A stretch of 64,000 nt of DNA from Hansschlegelia plantiphila (GCF_027922265.1 NZ_BSFI01000007.1:190755-254754), one strand, 5' to 3'. Numbered from the stretch's first letter, positions 9,347 to 17,812 are shown. Notes: generated by a model not told the origin, from the sequence alone. Numbers and translations: made by a program.

Positions 9347-9694
9347 ATGACCGAGACCCGAGGCCGCGTGTTCGACGAGATCGGCCGCCTGATGACCGAC
9401 GCCGCCGGCGCCGCGTCCGGCCTGCGCCGTGAGGTCGAGACCGTCGTGCGCAGCCAGGCGTCGCGCATCCTGTCCGATCTCGACCTCGTCCGCCGCGACG
9501 AGTTCGAGGCGGTGCGCGCGATGGCGCAAAAGGCGCGCGAGGAGAACGAGAAGCTCGCCGAGCGCCTGGCCGCGCTCGAAGCCTCCGCCGGGTCGCACCG
9601 CGACGATTTTCGCGGGGAGCCGACGCCGGACGCCGTTCCAGAGCCGGCGCCCGAGGGCGGGCCGAAGGGCCTCGACGACGCAGTCGGGGATTAA
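9347..9694 (+). CDS. UbiK-like accessory factor (BMFP domain)
   Basis: 115 residues, mostly helical, with a C-terminal coiled coil (DEFEAVRAMAQKAREENEKL, about residues 60-80). This pattern fits the YqiC/UbiK membrane fusogenic (BMFP) family, whose enterobacterial member assists ubiquinone synthesis as a small trimeric coiled coil. The N-terminal half (MTETRGRVFDEIGRLMTDAAG) matches alphaproteobacterial relatives. It precedes the YbjN-like gene and proC on the same strand, separated by a palindrome-rich gap. Confidence 0.8.
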   Translation: MTETRGRVFDEIGRLMTDAAGAASGLRREVETVVRSQASRILSDLDLVRRDEFEAVRAMAQKAREENEKLAERLAALEASAGSHRDDFRGEPTPDAVPEPAPEGGPKGLDDAVGD

Positions 9695-9738
9695 ATTCTG
9701 AAGCCGCGCTATCGCCAGTGTGCAGCGCGGCAAGCGGC

Positions 9739-9757
9739 GCCATATACTGTATATGGC
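9739..9757. promoter_or_regulatory. 19-bp palindromic operator candidate
   Basis: GCCATATAC-T-GTATATGGC, a perfect inverted repeat with 9-nt arms around a single T, 128 bp upstream of the YbjN-like start. Size and symmetry fit a dimeric repressor site of GntR or TetR type. The regulator is unknown. Confidence 0.5.
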
Positions 9758-9803
9758 GGCTCGAATCGTCGGGGTGTGCATCGACGACTTCAGGGCCGCG
9801 GTT

Positions 9804-9825
9804 GACGGACCGCCCTTGGTCCGTC
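9804..9825 (+). other. Stem-loop in the YbjN leader
   Basis: GACGGACC and GGTCCGTC form an 8-bp perfect stem with a 6-nt loop (GCCCTT). There is no T-run, so it is not an obvious terminator. It lies between the 19-bp palindrome and the 14-bp palindrome. Confidence 0.45.
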
Positions 9826-9839
9826 CGTCACGCGTGACG
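9826..9839. promoter_or_regulatory. 14-bp perfect palindrome
   Basis: CGTCACGCGTGACG reads identically on both strands and directly abuts the preceding stem-loop. It is 45 bp upstream of the YbjN-like start. It may be a protein-binding site or part of a folded leader RNA. Confidence 0.45.
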
Positions 9840-9884
9840 TCGTTCCCACGCCCGTTTCGCCGGGCCTCACCCCGGGAGGAGCTC

Positions 9885-10385
9885 ATGGCTCTCATCGACG
9901 TGGACGCCGATCGCCAGGGCCATCCTGTCGACATGATCGAACGCATCGCGACGTTGAACGACTGGTCTTTCGACCGGTCGGGCGACGACGAGATCACGAT
10001 CTCCGTCGACGGATCATGGACCGACTACCACGTGTCTCTCACGTGGATGAGCGAGCTGGAGTCCCTGCACCTCGCCTGCGCCTTCGATCTCAAGGTTCCC
10101 GATCGCCGAAAGACGGAGATTCTGCAACTGCTGACTCTGGTGAACGAGCAGATGTGGCTCGGTCACTTCGACCTCTGGAGTGCGGAAGGGGTGGTGGCCT
10201 ATCGCCATTCGCTGCTGCTCTCCGGAGGCGCGGAAGCGAGCGCCGCCCAGTGCGAGGCGATGCTCGAAGCCGCGATCGAAGCCTGCGAACGCCATTACCA
10301 GGCGTTCCAGTTCGTGCTCTGGGCCGGCAAGAGCGCAAAGGAGGCCATGGAGGTGGTGGCTTTCGAAACGGTGGGGGAGGCGTGA
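9885..10385 (+). CDS. YbjN domain-containing protein
   Basis: 166 residues. Start at 9885 is set by the strong ribosome site GGGAGGA at 9874-9880; the open frame further upstream crosses the palindromes and shows no conserved sequence. The protein matches the YbjN/PF10722 pattern (EITISVDGSWTDYHVSLTW, then EQMWLGHFDLW). The family is named as a putative sensory transduction regulator with a type III chaperone-like fold; its molecular role is unknown. ProC follows 16 nt downstream, a pairing seen in many Alphaproteobacteria. Confidence 0.85.
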   Translation: MALIDVDADRQGHPVDMIERIATLNDWSFDRSGDDEITISVDGSWTDYHVSLTWMSELESLHLACAFDLKVPDRRKTEILQLLTLVNEQMWLGHFDLWSAEGVVAYRHSLLLSGGAEASAAQCEAMLEAAIEACERHYQAFQFVLWAGKSAKEAMEVVAFETVGEA

Positions 10386-10401
10386 CGACCTCGATTTCCC
10401 G

Positions 10402-11241
10402 ATGACTTCGCATGAGGCCGGGCCGCTCGATCCGGGCGGCCCGGTTCTTCTCGTGGGCGCAGGAAAGATGGGCGGCGCCCTGCTCGACGGATGGTTGGCG
10501 CGCGGGCTCGACCCGAAGACCGCCTTCGTCATCGACCCGGCGCTGCCGGACGTCGCGGTCGAAAAGCTCGAGCGCCTCGGCTGCACTGTGGGGCCGCAGG
10601 CCGGCCAGCTTTCCAATCCCGTCGCCATCCTTGTCGCGGTGAAGCCGCAGATGGCCAAAGCCGCGCTACCCGCCGCCGCGGCGTTCGCGGGCCCCGGCAC
10701 GGTCATTATCTCCATCATGGCCGGCACGACTCTTTCGACCCTTGGGCGCGGACTGGCCGAACGGCAGGCCATCGTCAGGGCGATGCCGAACACGCCGGCC
10801 GCGGTCGGCCGCGGCGTGACCGGCTGCGTCGCCGGCGCCCATGTGACCGCAGATCAGCGCGCATTGACGGACCGCCTGCTGACGGCTGTAGGCGACGTCG
10901 TATGGGTGGAGGAGGAGGCGCTGATCGACGCCGTGACCGGCGTCTCCGGCTCGGGGCCGGCTTACGTGTTCCTGATGGTCGAGGCGCTTGCGCGGGCGGG
11001 CGTCTCCGCCGGGCTGCCCGCCGACCTCGCCCAGACGCTCGCCCGCAAAACCGTCGAGGGCTCGGGCGTTCTGCTCTCGCAGTCCGCCGAGCCGCCGGAA
11101 GTCCTGCGCAAGAACGTGACCTCGCCGAACGGCACCACGGCTGCGGCGCTCGACGTTCTGATGGCCGATGACGGTCTTGCGCCGCTGATGGAGCGCGCGG
11201 TCGCCGCGGCGACCCGAAGGGCCAAAGAGCTCGCCGGCTGA
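10402..11241 (+). CDS. proC: Pyrroline-5-carboxylate reductase
   Basis: Last step of proline synthesis: NAD(P)H reduction of pyrroline-5-carboxylate. 279 residues. The Rossmann motif LLVGAGKMGGALLDGW lies near residue 15 and the family signature (SGSGPAYVFLMVEALARAG) near residue 180, followed by the TSPNGTT segment. Start at 10402 is chosen because it places the Rossmann motif at its usual distance from the N-terminus; the upstream open frame overlaps the YbjN gene. Probably co-transcribed with the YbjN-like gene. Confidence 0.96.
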   Translation: MTSHEAGPLDPGGPVLLVGAGKMGGALLDGWLARGLDPKTAFVIDPALPDVAVEKLERLGCTVGPQAGQLSNPVAILVAVKPQMAKAALPAAAAFAGPGTVIISIMAGTTLSTLGRGLAERQAIVRAMPNTPAAVGRGVTGCVAGAHVTADQRALTDRLLTAVGDVVWVEEEALIDAVTGVSGSGPAYVFLMVEALARAGVSAGLPADLAQTLARKTVEGSGVLLSQSAEPPEVLRKNVTSPNGTTAAALDVLMADDGLAPLMERAVAAATRRAKELAG

Positions 11242-11322
11242 GCGTTTTCCGCCTTGGTCTTGGACCTGACGCCTCCCGCGACCTATGTTCCTCGTCACGC
11301 GACCGCATCGAGGAGAACCGCC

Positions 11323-12051
11323 ATGACGTCGTCGCCATCCGATCCGATCGACCCGAGGCCCGGTCAGGGCGCGTCGCCCCAGCCGAAGCCCATCGGCGAT
11401 CCGCGCGAAAAGATCGTCGACGCGCTGTTCGCGCTGCTCGTGGAAAAATCCTGGGCCAATATCGGCCTCTATGACGTCGCGGCGCGCGCGGGCGTTTCGC
11501 TCGCGGAGCTTCGCGGTCTGTTTCCCTCGAAAGGCGCGATCCTCGCCGGCTTCGTCCGCAAGATCGACCTCGACGTGCTGGCGAACGACACGCGGGACAT
11601 GGCCGACGAGCCGGCCCGGGAGCGGATCTTCGACGTCCTGATGCGCCGCTTCGAGGCGCTCGCGCCCTATCGCGACGCGCTGCGGACGGTGCGCGACGGC
11701 CTGCGCACCGACCCGCTCGGGGCGGCCGCGATGAACCAGCTTGCGGTGTCCTCAATGCAATGGATGCTGGCGGCGGCGGGCGTGCAGGAGGCCGGGCCGC
11801 TCGGAACCGCCCGGGCGCAGGCGCTCGTGCTGATCATCGCCCGCGTTTTCGCGACATTCCTCAATGATCCGGACGAAGGCCTCGCCCGGACCATGAAAGC
11901 CCTGGACGAAGAGCTCCGCAAAGCGGAGCGCTGGGCGCGGCGCGCCGAAGACGTCGGCCGGCTGACCGCGCCGTTCCGCGGTGTTCTCGACCGCGCGATG
12001 GGACGGCCGCGGGACAGGACCGCTCCCGAAGACGTCGCGCCCGCGGCATGA
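11323..12051 (+). CDS. TetR/AcrR family transcriptional regulator
   Basis: 242 residues. An N-terminal helix-turn-helix covers about residues 30-75 (IGLYDVAARAGVSLAELRGLF); an all-helical ligand or dimer domain follows. A ribosome site (AGGAGA at 11311-11316) supports the start at 11323, which leaves a disordered Pro-rich N-terminal tail. The C-terminus overlaps the CsaA-like gene by 4 nt (ATGA). The overall build resembles COQ9-like TetR proteins of Alphaproteobacteria. Its targets are not evident from the context. Confidence 0.85.
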   Translation: MTSSPSDPIDPRPGQGASPQPKPIGDPREKIVDALFALLVEKSWANIGLYDVAARAGVSLAELRGLFPSKGAILAGFVRKIDLDVLANDTRDMADEPARERIFDVLMRRFEALAPYRDALRTVRDGLRTDPLGAAAMNQLAVSSMQWMLAAAGVQEAGPLGTARAQALVLIIARVFATFLNDPDEGLARTMKALDEELRKAERWARRAEDVGRLTAPFRGVLDRAMGRPRDRTAPEDVAPAA

Positions 12052-12401
12052 GCGGACCCGCCGCCGGGGAGATCGCGTTCGGCGATTTCACGAAGGTCGA
12101 CATCCGGGTCGGCACGATCGTCGAGGCGGAGCCTTATCCCGAGGCGCGCAAGTCTGCGATCAAGCTCCGGATCGACTTCGGCGCGGAGATCGGGGTGAAG
12201 CGATCGTCCGCGCAGATCACCCGGCATTACGAGCCGGCGGCGCTTGTGGGCAAGCAGGTGGTCGCGGTCGTGAACTTCCCGCCGCGGCAGATCGGGCGGT
12301 TCATGTCCGAGGTTCTGACGCTTGGCGTTCCCGACGCCGACGGCGAAGTCGTGCTGCTCGCGCCGACGACCGGCGTCCCGAACGGCGGCCGGATGTTCTG
12401 A
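12048..12401 (+). CDS. csaA: tRNA-binding domain protein, CsaA family
   Basis: 117 residues forming a single OB-fold tRNA-binding domain: FTKVDIRVGTIVEAEPYPEA near residue 15, and QITRHYEP, the CsaA-type loop. CsaA homologues are dimers that bind tRNA and have been described as export-related chaperones; the cellular role is unsettled. The start overlaps the TetR gene by 4 nt, so the two are translationally coupled. Confidence 0.9.
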   Translation: MSGPAAGEIAFGDFTKVDIRVGTIVEAEPYPEARKSAIKLRIDFGAEIGVKRSSAQITRHYEPAALVGKQVVAVVNFPPRQIGRFMSEVLTLGVPDADGEVVLLAPTTGVPNGGRMF

Positions 12402-12481
12402 ACGTCGTCATAAAGCGCGCCATCGTCCGCCGGTGACCGGAGGATCCACGTTTTAGTGTAGCCCCCGCCGTTCGAGATGGA

Positions 12482-12502
12482 TGGTCCGGTCAAGCCGGAC
12501 CA
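12482..12502. repeat. Intergenic palindromic repeat, copy A
   Basis: TGGTCCGG-TCAAG-CCGGACCA, an 8-bp perfect stem with a 5-nt loop, followed by CGACGAG. It sits between the convergent csaA and histidine kinase genes. Related sequences occur at 35363-35395 and 35421-35450, and more distantly at 25459-25477. The pattern fits the short dispersed palindromes common between genes in Rhizobiales. Confidence 0.55.
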
Positions 12503-12543
12503 CGACGAGCCATGGTCTGAACCGGCCTGCCGAATGATCGTCC

Positions 12544-13881
12544 TTACGCCGGCACCCTGACCACTGCTCTCAGCCCCCCGAGAGGACTCGATTCCAGCGT
12601 GACGTCGCCGCCATGGCTTCGCGCGATGTCGCGGGTGATCGCGAGACCGAGGCCGGACGAGCCGCCTCCATCCTGGTTGCGCGCCTCGTCGAGCCGCAGG
12701 AACGGCCGGAACGCCTCCTCGCGCTGATCGAGCGGAATGCCGGGTCCGTCGTCGTCGATCCGAACCTCCAGCAATCGCCCGTCATGGACCGCGACGATCG
12801 CGATGCGGCGGGCGTAGCGGGCGGCGTTGGCGACGAGGTTCTGCAGGCAGCGCCGGAAGGCGTCGGGGCGCACGATCGCGATGTTCTCGCCGTGGCTCTC
12901 GACCGTCGCGACCGCGCCCGAGGTTTCCGCCGCGCGCTTCAGGTCCTGGAGCATCAGCGAGATGTCGGTCGGGGAGGCGGGCTCGCCGGCGTCGCCGCGC
13001 ATGAAGGCGAGGTAGGCCTCCAGCATACGCGACATCTCCTCGACGTCGCTGTTCATGTCCAGCACCTCCGGCGTCTCCTCGAGCAGCGCCAGCTGCAGGC
13101 GGAAACGCGTGAGGATCGTTCTCAGATCGTGGCTGACGCCGGCCAGCATCGTAGTGCGCTGCTCCATCGCGCGTTCGATGCGGTCGCGCATGTCGATGAA
13201 GGACATTGCGGCCAGCCGGATTTCGCGCGCCCCGCGCGGACGGAAGTCGGGCGTCGGCCGTCCCTTGCCGAAGCGCTCGGCGGCCTCCGAGAGCGCCAGG
13301 ATCGGCCGGAGCTGCGCGCGCAGAAAATAGATCGCGAGGCCGATCAGCACGAGCGAGGCTGCGACCATCCAGATCAGGAAGATGTGGCTGTTGGAGGCGT
13401 AGGTCTGGTTGCGGCGCGCAAGCACCTTCATGACGGCGTCGCCGAGCTGGATGCGGATCTCGACGAAGTTCGATCGTCCGATCGTGTCGATCCAGAACGG
13501 AAGCTTGATGTCGTCGGCGATCTCGGACGACAGCCGCTCGTCGAGGATCGAGAAGAACGGCTTCGGCAGCGGCGGCGGCAGGTCCTGGGGGGCGAGGAAC
13601 TCGACCTGCAGCGCGAGCCGTTCGCGGGCGATGCGCACGATGTTCGCGTCGGTCGCGGGGCTCGGCGAAGACTGGTGCAGGTCGACCAGCGCCGCGATGT
13701 CGCGGCTCACCGCCGAGGACAGGCGCTTGGTCACCAGTTCGTAGTGACGCTCCATGAAGACGAACGCGACGACGCCCTGCAGCAGCACCATCGGCGCGAT
13801 GATGATGATCAGCGACTGGGTGTAGAGACCGCGCGGGGCCTGCCGTTTGATCCAGCCGATCAGGCCGGTCTTGCCGCTCAT
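12544..13881 (-). CDS. Sensor histidine kinase, EnvZ-like
   Basis: 445 residues. TM1 is at about residues 22-44 and TM2 at about 168-188, enclosing a periplasmic sensor region; a HAMP segment follows. The phospho-acceptor His is in AGVSHDLRTILTRFRLQL near residue 250. The ATPase domain shows N (LVANAARYA), DDGPGIPLDQ (G1) and SSGLGLAI (G2). Its start overlaps the response-regulator stop by 4 nt (ATGA), so it is the last gene of a MarR-regulator-kinase operon. The signal sensed is unknown. Confidence 0.93.
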   Translation of the reverse strand: MSGKTGLIGWIKRQAPRGLYTQSLIIIIAPMVLLQGVVAFVFMERHYELVTKRLSSAVSRDIAALVDLHQSSPSPATDANIVRIARERLALQVEFLAPQDLPPPLPKPFFSILDERLSSEIADDIKLPFWIDTIGRSNFVEIRIQLGDAVMKVLARRNQTYASNSHIFLIWMVAASLVLIGLAIYFLRAQLRPILALSEAAERFGKGRPTPDFRPRGAREIRLAAMSFIDMRDRIERAMEQRTTMLAGVSHDLRTILTRFRLQLALLEETPEVLDMNSDVEEMSRMLEAYLAFMRGDAGEPASPTDISLMLQDLKRAAETSGAVATVESHGENIAIVRPDAFRRCLQNLVANAARYARRIAIVAVHDGRLLEVRIDDDGPGIPLDQREEAFRPFLRLDEARNQDGGGSSGLGLAITRDIARSHGGDVTLESSPLGGLRAVVRVPA

Positions 13882-14597
13882 TCGTCGGTGAGGAGCCGGT
13901 AGCCGAGCCCGCGCACGGTCTGCAGCAGGATCGGGTTCGCCGGGTCCGTCTCGATCTTGCGCCGCAGCCGCGTCACCACGACGTCGACCGCGCGGTCTCC
14001 CGGCGCCGCGTCGTCGCCGGCGATCGCGGAGCGCGGCACGGTCTGACCCGGCCGTTCCGCGAGCGCGGCGAGAAGATCCCGCTCACGTTCGGTGAGACGC
14101 ACGACCTCGTCGCCTCGCTTCAGCTCGCCGCGGCCGCGATGGAACGCGAACGGGCCGAACCGCACCTCCGGCGCCGAGGCGGCGCCCGCCGTCGGCCCCG
14201 CGCGGCGGAGGATGCCGCCGATGCGCAGCAGCAATTCGCGAGGGTTGAACGGCTTCGACAGATAGTCGTCGGCGCCGGTCTCGAGCCCCGCGATGCGGTC
14301 GTCGGTCTCGGTGCGGGCCGTCAGCATCAGGATCGGGACGGCCGAGCGCGCCCGAACGGCGCGGGCAAGGTCGAGGCCGTTTTCGCCCGGCATCATCACG
14401 TCGAGCACCAGCAGATCGAAGGTGAGCTGGTCGAGCTTGATGCGGGCCTCCGCGGCGGACGCGGCGGTCGTCACGCGATAACCGTTCGACGTCAGGAACT
14501 TGTGGAGCAGGGACCGGATGCGAGAGTCGTCGTCGACGACCAGCAAATGCAAGGCGTCGTCCAGAATTGCGCGAGGCTCGGCGACGGAGATCGCCAT
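13878..14597 (-). CDS. OmpR-type response regulator, PetR-like
   Basis: 239 residues. The receiver domain has the acidic pocket VVDDDSRIRSLL, phospho-acceptor Asp in LLVLDVMMPGENG (about residue 67) and Lys in YLSKPFNPREL. A winged-helix DNA-binding domain follows from about residue 140 (LTERERDLLAAL, then TRLRRKIE and TVRGLGYRL). It lies 1 nt after the MarR gene and overlaps the kinase gene by 4 nt. The order MarR then OmpR recalls petP-petR of Rhodobacter, where PetR is needed for cytochrome bc1 expression; that link is inference here. Confidence 0.92.
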   Translation of the reverse strand: MAISVAEPRAILDDALHLLVVDDDSRIRSLLHKFLTSNGYRVTTAASAAEARIKLDQLTFDLLVLDVMMPGENGLDLARAVRARSAVPILMLTARTETDDRIAGLETGADDYLSKPFNPRELLLRIGGILRRAGPTAGAASAPEVRFGPFAFHRGRGELKRGDEVVRLTERERDLLAALAERPGQTVPRSAIAGDDAAPGDRAVDVVVTRLRRKIETDPANPILLQTVRGLGYRLLTDE

Positions 14598-14598
14598 G

Positions 14599-15135
14599 CT
14601 AGCTCCGTTCGCCGGTCGTCGAGCCCGTGAGCGCGGTCACCTTCGGCCGCTCCTCCGCGTCGATCATCTCGAACAGGAAACGCCGCACGGCCTCTCCCGC
14701 CGCAGGGCTGCATTGCGAGAGCGCATGCGCCACGCGGCGCGTCTGCAGGCGGTGAAGCTCGTTCACCAGCCGATCGCCCCGGTCGGTCACGAAGAGCAGC
14801 CGCTGACGGCGGTCGGCCTCGCCCTCGCGCTGGACGACGAAGCCCTTGTCGACGAGCTCGCGGAGCACACGGCCGAGGCTCTGCTTGGTGATCTTCAGGA
14901 TATCCAGCAGTTCGGTGACGCGCAGGCCGGGATGGCGGTCGACGAAATGCAGGACCCGGTGGTGGGCTCGGCCGAATCCATAGGCGATCAGCGCCTCGTC
15001 GGCGTCCCGCACAAAGTCCCGATAGGCGAAGAACAGCAGTTCGACGATGTCGAAGGCCGGCCGCGCCGGCGCCTCGGAAGCGGTTGAGACCGGCGGACGG
15101 TCGGTGCAGCTGTCGGCCGAAATTACGTCAGTCAT
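14599..15135 (-). CDS. MarR family transcriptional regulator, PetP-like
   Basis: 178 residues. The winged helix spans about residues 55-120 (LRVTELLDILKITKQSLGRV is the recognition part). It is the first gene of the MarR-response regulator-kinase operon and is divergent from ilvE across 257 bp. A near-perfect 27-bp palindrome covers the start codon and probably serves as an autoregulatory operator. It resembles PetP, which accompanies PetR in Rhodobacter. Confidence 0.88.
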   Translation of the reverse strand: MTDVISADSCTDRPPVSTASEAPARPAFDIVELLFFAYRDFVRDADEALIAYGFGRAHHRVLHFVDRHPGLRVTELLDILKITKQSLGRVLRELVDKGFVVQREGEADRRQRLLFVTDRGDRLVNELHRLQTRRVAHALSQCSPAAGEAVRRFLFEMIDAEERPKVTALTGSTTGERS

Positions 15136-15147
15136 GTTGACTTAATT
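15121..15147. promoter_or_regulatory. Putative MarR operator over the marR start codon
   Basis: AATTACGTCA (15121-15130) and TGACTTAATT (15138-15147) match as inverted arms at 9 of 10 positions, with a 7-nt spacer that holds the start codon. Its position suits autorepression. Confidence 0.5.
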
Positions 15148-15391
15148 CGATCCTGTCGCCAGAGTGCCGGCCGCTTCCAGGGAGCCCCGCCCGAAATTCG
15201 ACGGCTCCGGTCTTCCGCGCCATATTGGCGATCCTTCGTGGCGTCGCGGCGACGATACCGGGTTGGAAGCGGCGACGCAAAAGCGCCTTGCCGGCCCGGT
15301 AGGGCGCGCTCATCTCCCTCGCGGGAGACGCAGAGCGGTTTTCTATGTCGGCTGACGGCCGACGCAAATGACGTCCTGAGGAGATCAAGCC

Positions 15392-16294
15392 ATGGCCGAC
15401 GGCCAACCCTTCGATAGTCGCGACGGCGAGATCTGGTTCGACGGCGCCTTCGTGCCGTGGTCGGACGCCAAGGTGCACGTGCTGACGCACGGCCTGCATT
15501 ACGCGAGCGCCGTGTTCGAAGGCGAGCGCGCCTATGGCGGCGTGATCTTCAAGATGCACGAGCACAACCAGCGTCTGGTCAATTCGGGGAAGCTGCTCGG
15601 CTTCGACATCCCGTTCTCGGTCGACGAGATCGACCGGGCCTGCGAGGCGACGCTGGCGCGGCAGGGCTTCGAGGACGCCTATATCAGGCCGATCGCCTGG
15701 CGCGGCAGTGAGATGATGGGCGTCGCGGCGCAGAGCAACACCATCCATCTCGCGATCGCGGTGTGGCAGTGGCCGAGCTATTTCGACCCGGCCGAGCGGC
15801 TGAAGGGCATCCGCGTCGACCTGGCCGAGTGGCGCCGGCCTGACCCGCGGACCGCGCCGTCGAAGGCGAAGGCGACCGGGCTCTACATGATCTGCACGCT
15901 GTCGAAGCATGCGGCCGAGCGGAAGGGCTACGCCGACGCGCTGATGCTCGACTGGCGCGGCCAGGTCGCGGAATGCACCGGCGCCAACGTGTTCTTCGTG
16001 AAGGACGGCGCGATCCATACGCCGACCCCGGACTGCTTCCTCGACGGCATCACCCGCCGCACCGTGATCGGCCTCGCCAAGGCGCGCGGCATTGAGGTGA
16101 TCGAGCGGGCGATCATGCCCGAGGAGCTCGATGGATTCGAGGAGTGCTTCATCTGCGGGACGGCGGCGGAAGTGACTCCGGTCTCTGAGATCGCCCAGCA
16201 CCGCTTTGCGGTCGGCGACATCACCAAGACCCTGATGAACGACTACGCCGCGGCGGTCCGTCCGGCGCCGAAGGCGGCTGTCGCCGCCGCCTGA
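15392..16294 (+). CDS. ilvE: Branched-chain amino acid aminotransferase
   Basis: PLP enzyme of fold type IV; interconverts Leu, Ile and Val with their 2-oxo acids. 300 residues. The PLP Lys lies in TAPSKAKATGLYM near residue 155, followed by QVAECTGANVFFV. A ribosome site (GAGGAG at 15378-15383) precedes the start. It is transcribed away from the MarR-led operon. D-amino acid aminotransferase relatives share the fold, but the length and the HVLTHGLHYASAVFEGERAY segment are typical of IlvE. Confidence 0.93.
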   Translation: MADGQPFDSRDGEIWFDGAFVPWSDAKVHVLTHGLHYASAVFEGERAYGGVIFKMHEHNQRLVNSGKLLGFDIPFSVDEIDRACEATLARQGFEDAYIRPIAWRGSEMMGVAAQSNTIHLAIAVWQWPSYFDPAERLKGIRVDLAEWRRPDPRTAPSKAKATGLYMICTLSKHAAERKGYADALMLDWRGQVAECTGANVFFVKDGAIHTPTPDCFLDGITRRTVIGLAKARGIEVIERAIMPEELDGFEECFICGTAAEVTPVSEIAQHRFAVGDITKTLMNDYAAAVRPAPKAAVAAA

Positions 16295-16304
16295 GAACAA
16301 AGCT

Positions 16305-16336
16305 CCGTCGCTCCGGGCCAAGGCTCGGGGCGACGG
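16305..16336. terminator. Stem-loop between convergent genes
   Basis: CCGTCGC (16305-16311) pairs with GCGACGG (16330-16336), and the stem continues inward through CC/GG pairs with one wobble. It lies between the convergent ilvE and membrane-protein genes, so it may end transcription in both directions, but neither side has a clear T-run. Confidence 0.35.
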
Positions 16337-16361
16337 CGGCGGGCCGCTCGAATGGTCGAAC

Positions 16362-17012
16362 TCAGGCGGTCTTGCTGCGCCGCGCCATGCGGCGGGCGAG
16401 CTTCGCCTCCAGGCTGTCCGGTCCGCGCCGCTCCTCCGACGCCGAGACGAGCGCCGCGAGGCGATCGGGGTCGGCTTCGATCGCGACCGCGATCAGCGAG
16501 CCGGCGTCGTGCGCCAGCAGCGCGGCGAGACGGGCGAGGATGGCGGCGCTCGGGATCAAAGTCGCGAACCACATGCCGGGCATCGCCGATATGCCGCCTT
16601 GCGGCAGGCCGCTCGCCTGCAAGGCGTGCAGCCCGACTTCGGTGGATTTCGCGATCGCATAGAAAATCACGAGCGCGGTCACGTAGTTGATCGCCTTGTC
16701 GACGCCGAGCAGCGTCGCGCCCTTGTTGAGCGTCCCCCAGGCGAAGCCGCCGGCGGCGAGCGCGCTGATCAATCCCCAGGACATCGCTGCGACCAGCGCG
16801 TAGAGCGCGGCGGTTCCGGGCTCTCCCGCCAACCGGAGCGCGGCGATTCGGACGGTTGTGGTCTCCGGCATCAGCCAGGAGACCTGCGGGACGTAGTGGC
16901 CGACCGGCCGCCAGAGGTCGTGGCCCGAGGCCAGAACCAGCAGTCCGACGATCACGACATAGGCCCCGACGATCAGGGCCGCGCCGGCGCGGAAGGAGAA
17001 ACCTTGGACCAT
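16362..17012 (-). CDS. Membrane protein of unknown function
   Basis: 216 residues with about four hydrophobic segments (near 8-28, 68-92, 105-122 and 145-168) and a charged, Arg-rich C-terminal tail (KLARRMARRSKTA). I recognise no family. It stands alone, convergent with ilvE and about 90 bp downstream of moaE on the same strand. The start at 17012 gives an N-terminus that leads straight into the first membrane segment. Confidence 0.7.
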   Translation of the reverse strand: MVQGFSFRAGAALIVGAYVVIVGLLVLASGHDLWRPVGHYVPQVSWLMPETTTVRIAALRLAGEPGTAALYALVAAMSWGLISALAAGGFAWGTLNKGATLLGVDKAINYVTALVIFYAIAKSTEVGLHALQASGLPQGGISAMPGMWFATLIPSAAILARLAALLAHDAGSLIAVAIEADPDRLAALVSASEERRGPDSLEAKLARRMARRSKTA

Positions 17013-17101
17013 GGTCCGATCTTAGCGATGATCCCGGCCAAACGGGATTAACCCTTCATTAGGGTTAACGCGCGTTAACCGCCGGTTTATCGCGGGATGA
17101 T

Positions 17102-17557
17102 TCAGCGAGACCAGCGCGTCGCCGCTTCGTCGTCGGTGGCCTTCGACGCCACCCATGCGGGTCCGTCTTCGGTCTCCTCGCGCTTCCAGAACGGCGCCGA
17201 CGTCTTGAGGTAGTCCATCAGGAACTGCGCCGCCTCGAACGCGGCCGCCCGGTGGGGGGAGAGCGTGACGACCAGCACGATCGGCTCGCCCGGCAGGATG
17301 CGGCCGTAGCGGTGGATCAGCAGCAGGTCGGCGATCGGCCAGCGCGTCCGCGCCTCCTGCTCGATGCGCCCGAGCTCCTCCTCGACCATGCCGGGATAGT
17401 GCTCGAGGGTGAGGGAGATCAGCGGGGCCCCGGAATCGGCGCGGTCGCGGCAGAGGCCGGAGAAGGTGACGACGGCGCCGGCGTCGCTGCGGCCAGCGGT
17501 CAGGCGGGCGACCTCGGCGCCGAGGTCGAAGCTCTCGCGCTGGAGGCGGACCGCCAT
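17102..17557 (-). CDS. moaE: Molybdopterin synthase catalytic subunit
   Basis: 151 residues. With MoaD it inserts two sulfurs into cyclic pyranopterin monophosphate to make molybdopterin. Visible features are GAVVTFSGLCRD near residue 30, the HRYGRILPGEPIV segment near residue 85, SPHRAAAFEAAQFLMDYLK, and KREETEDGPAWV with the catalytic Lys. It starts 3 nt after moaD ends, within the operon pgsA-moaD-moaE. The other moa genes are not in this window. Confidence 0.95.
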   Translation of the reverse strand: MAVRLQRESFDLGAEVARLTAGRSDAGAVVTFSGLCRDRADSGAPLISLTLEHYPGMVEEELGRIEQEARTRWPIADLLLIHRYGRILPGEPIVLVVTLSPHRAAAFEAAQFLMDYLKTSAPFWKREETEDGPAWVASKATDDEAATRWSR

Positions 17558-17560
17558 CGA

Positions 17561-17812
17561 TCAGCCGCCGGTCATCGGCGGGAAGAACGCGATCTCGCGG
17601 GCGCCGGCGATCGGGGCGTCCGGCTTCGCGTGGCGCTTGTCGATGGCGGCTCGGATCGAGGGGCCGGCCTCGAAGGCGCGCTCGTATTGCGGCCCGCGGC
17701 TCCTCAGCCAGCCGATCAGCTCGGCGACGGTCGCGACGCCGGCCGGCGCCTCGGCCTCCTCTTCGGCGCGCCCGATGCGTTCGCGCACCCAGGCGAAGTA
17801 CAGCAGCTTCAT
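17561..17812 (-). CDS. moaD: Molybdopterin synthase sulfur carrier subunit
   Basis: 83-residue ubiquitin-fold protein ending in the required Gly-Gly (FFPPMTGG), which is adenylated and then thiocarboxylated. Start at 17812 gives MKLLYFAWVRERIG, the usual MoaD N-terminus. It overlaps the pgsA stop by 4 nt (ATGA) and is followed 3 nt later by its partner moaE. Confidence 0.95.
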   Translation of the reverse strand: MKLLYFAWVRERIGRAEEEAEAPAGVATVAELIGWLRSRGPQYERAFEAGPSIRAAIDKRHAKPDAPIAGAREIAFFPPMTGG

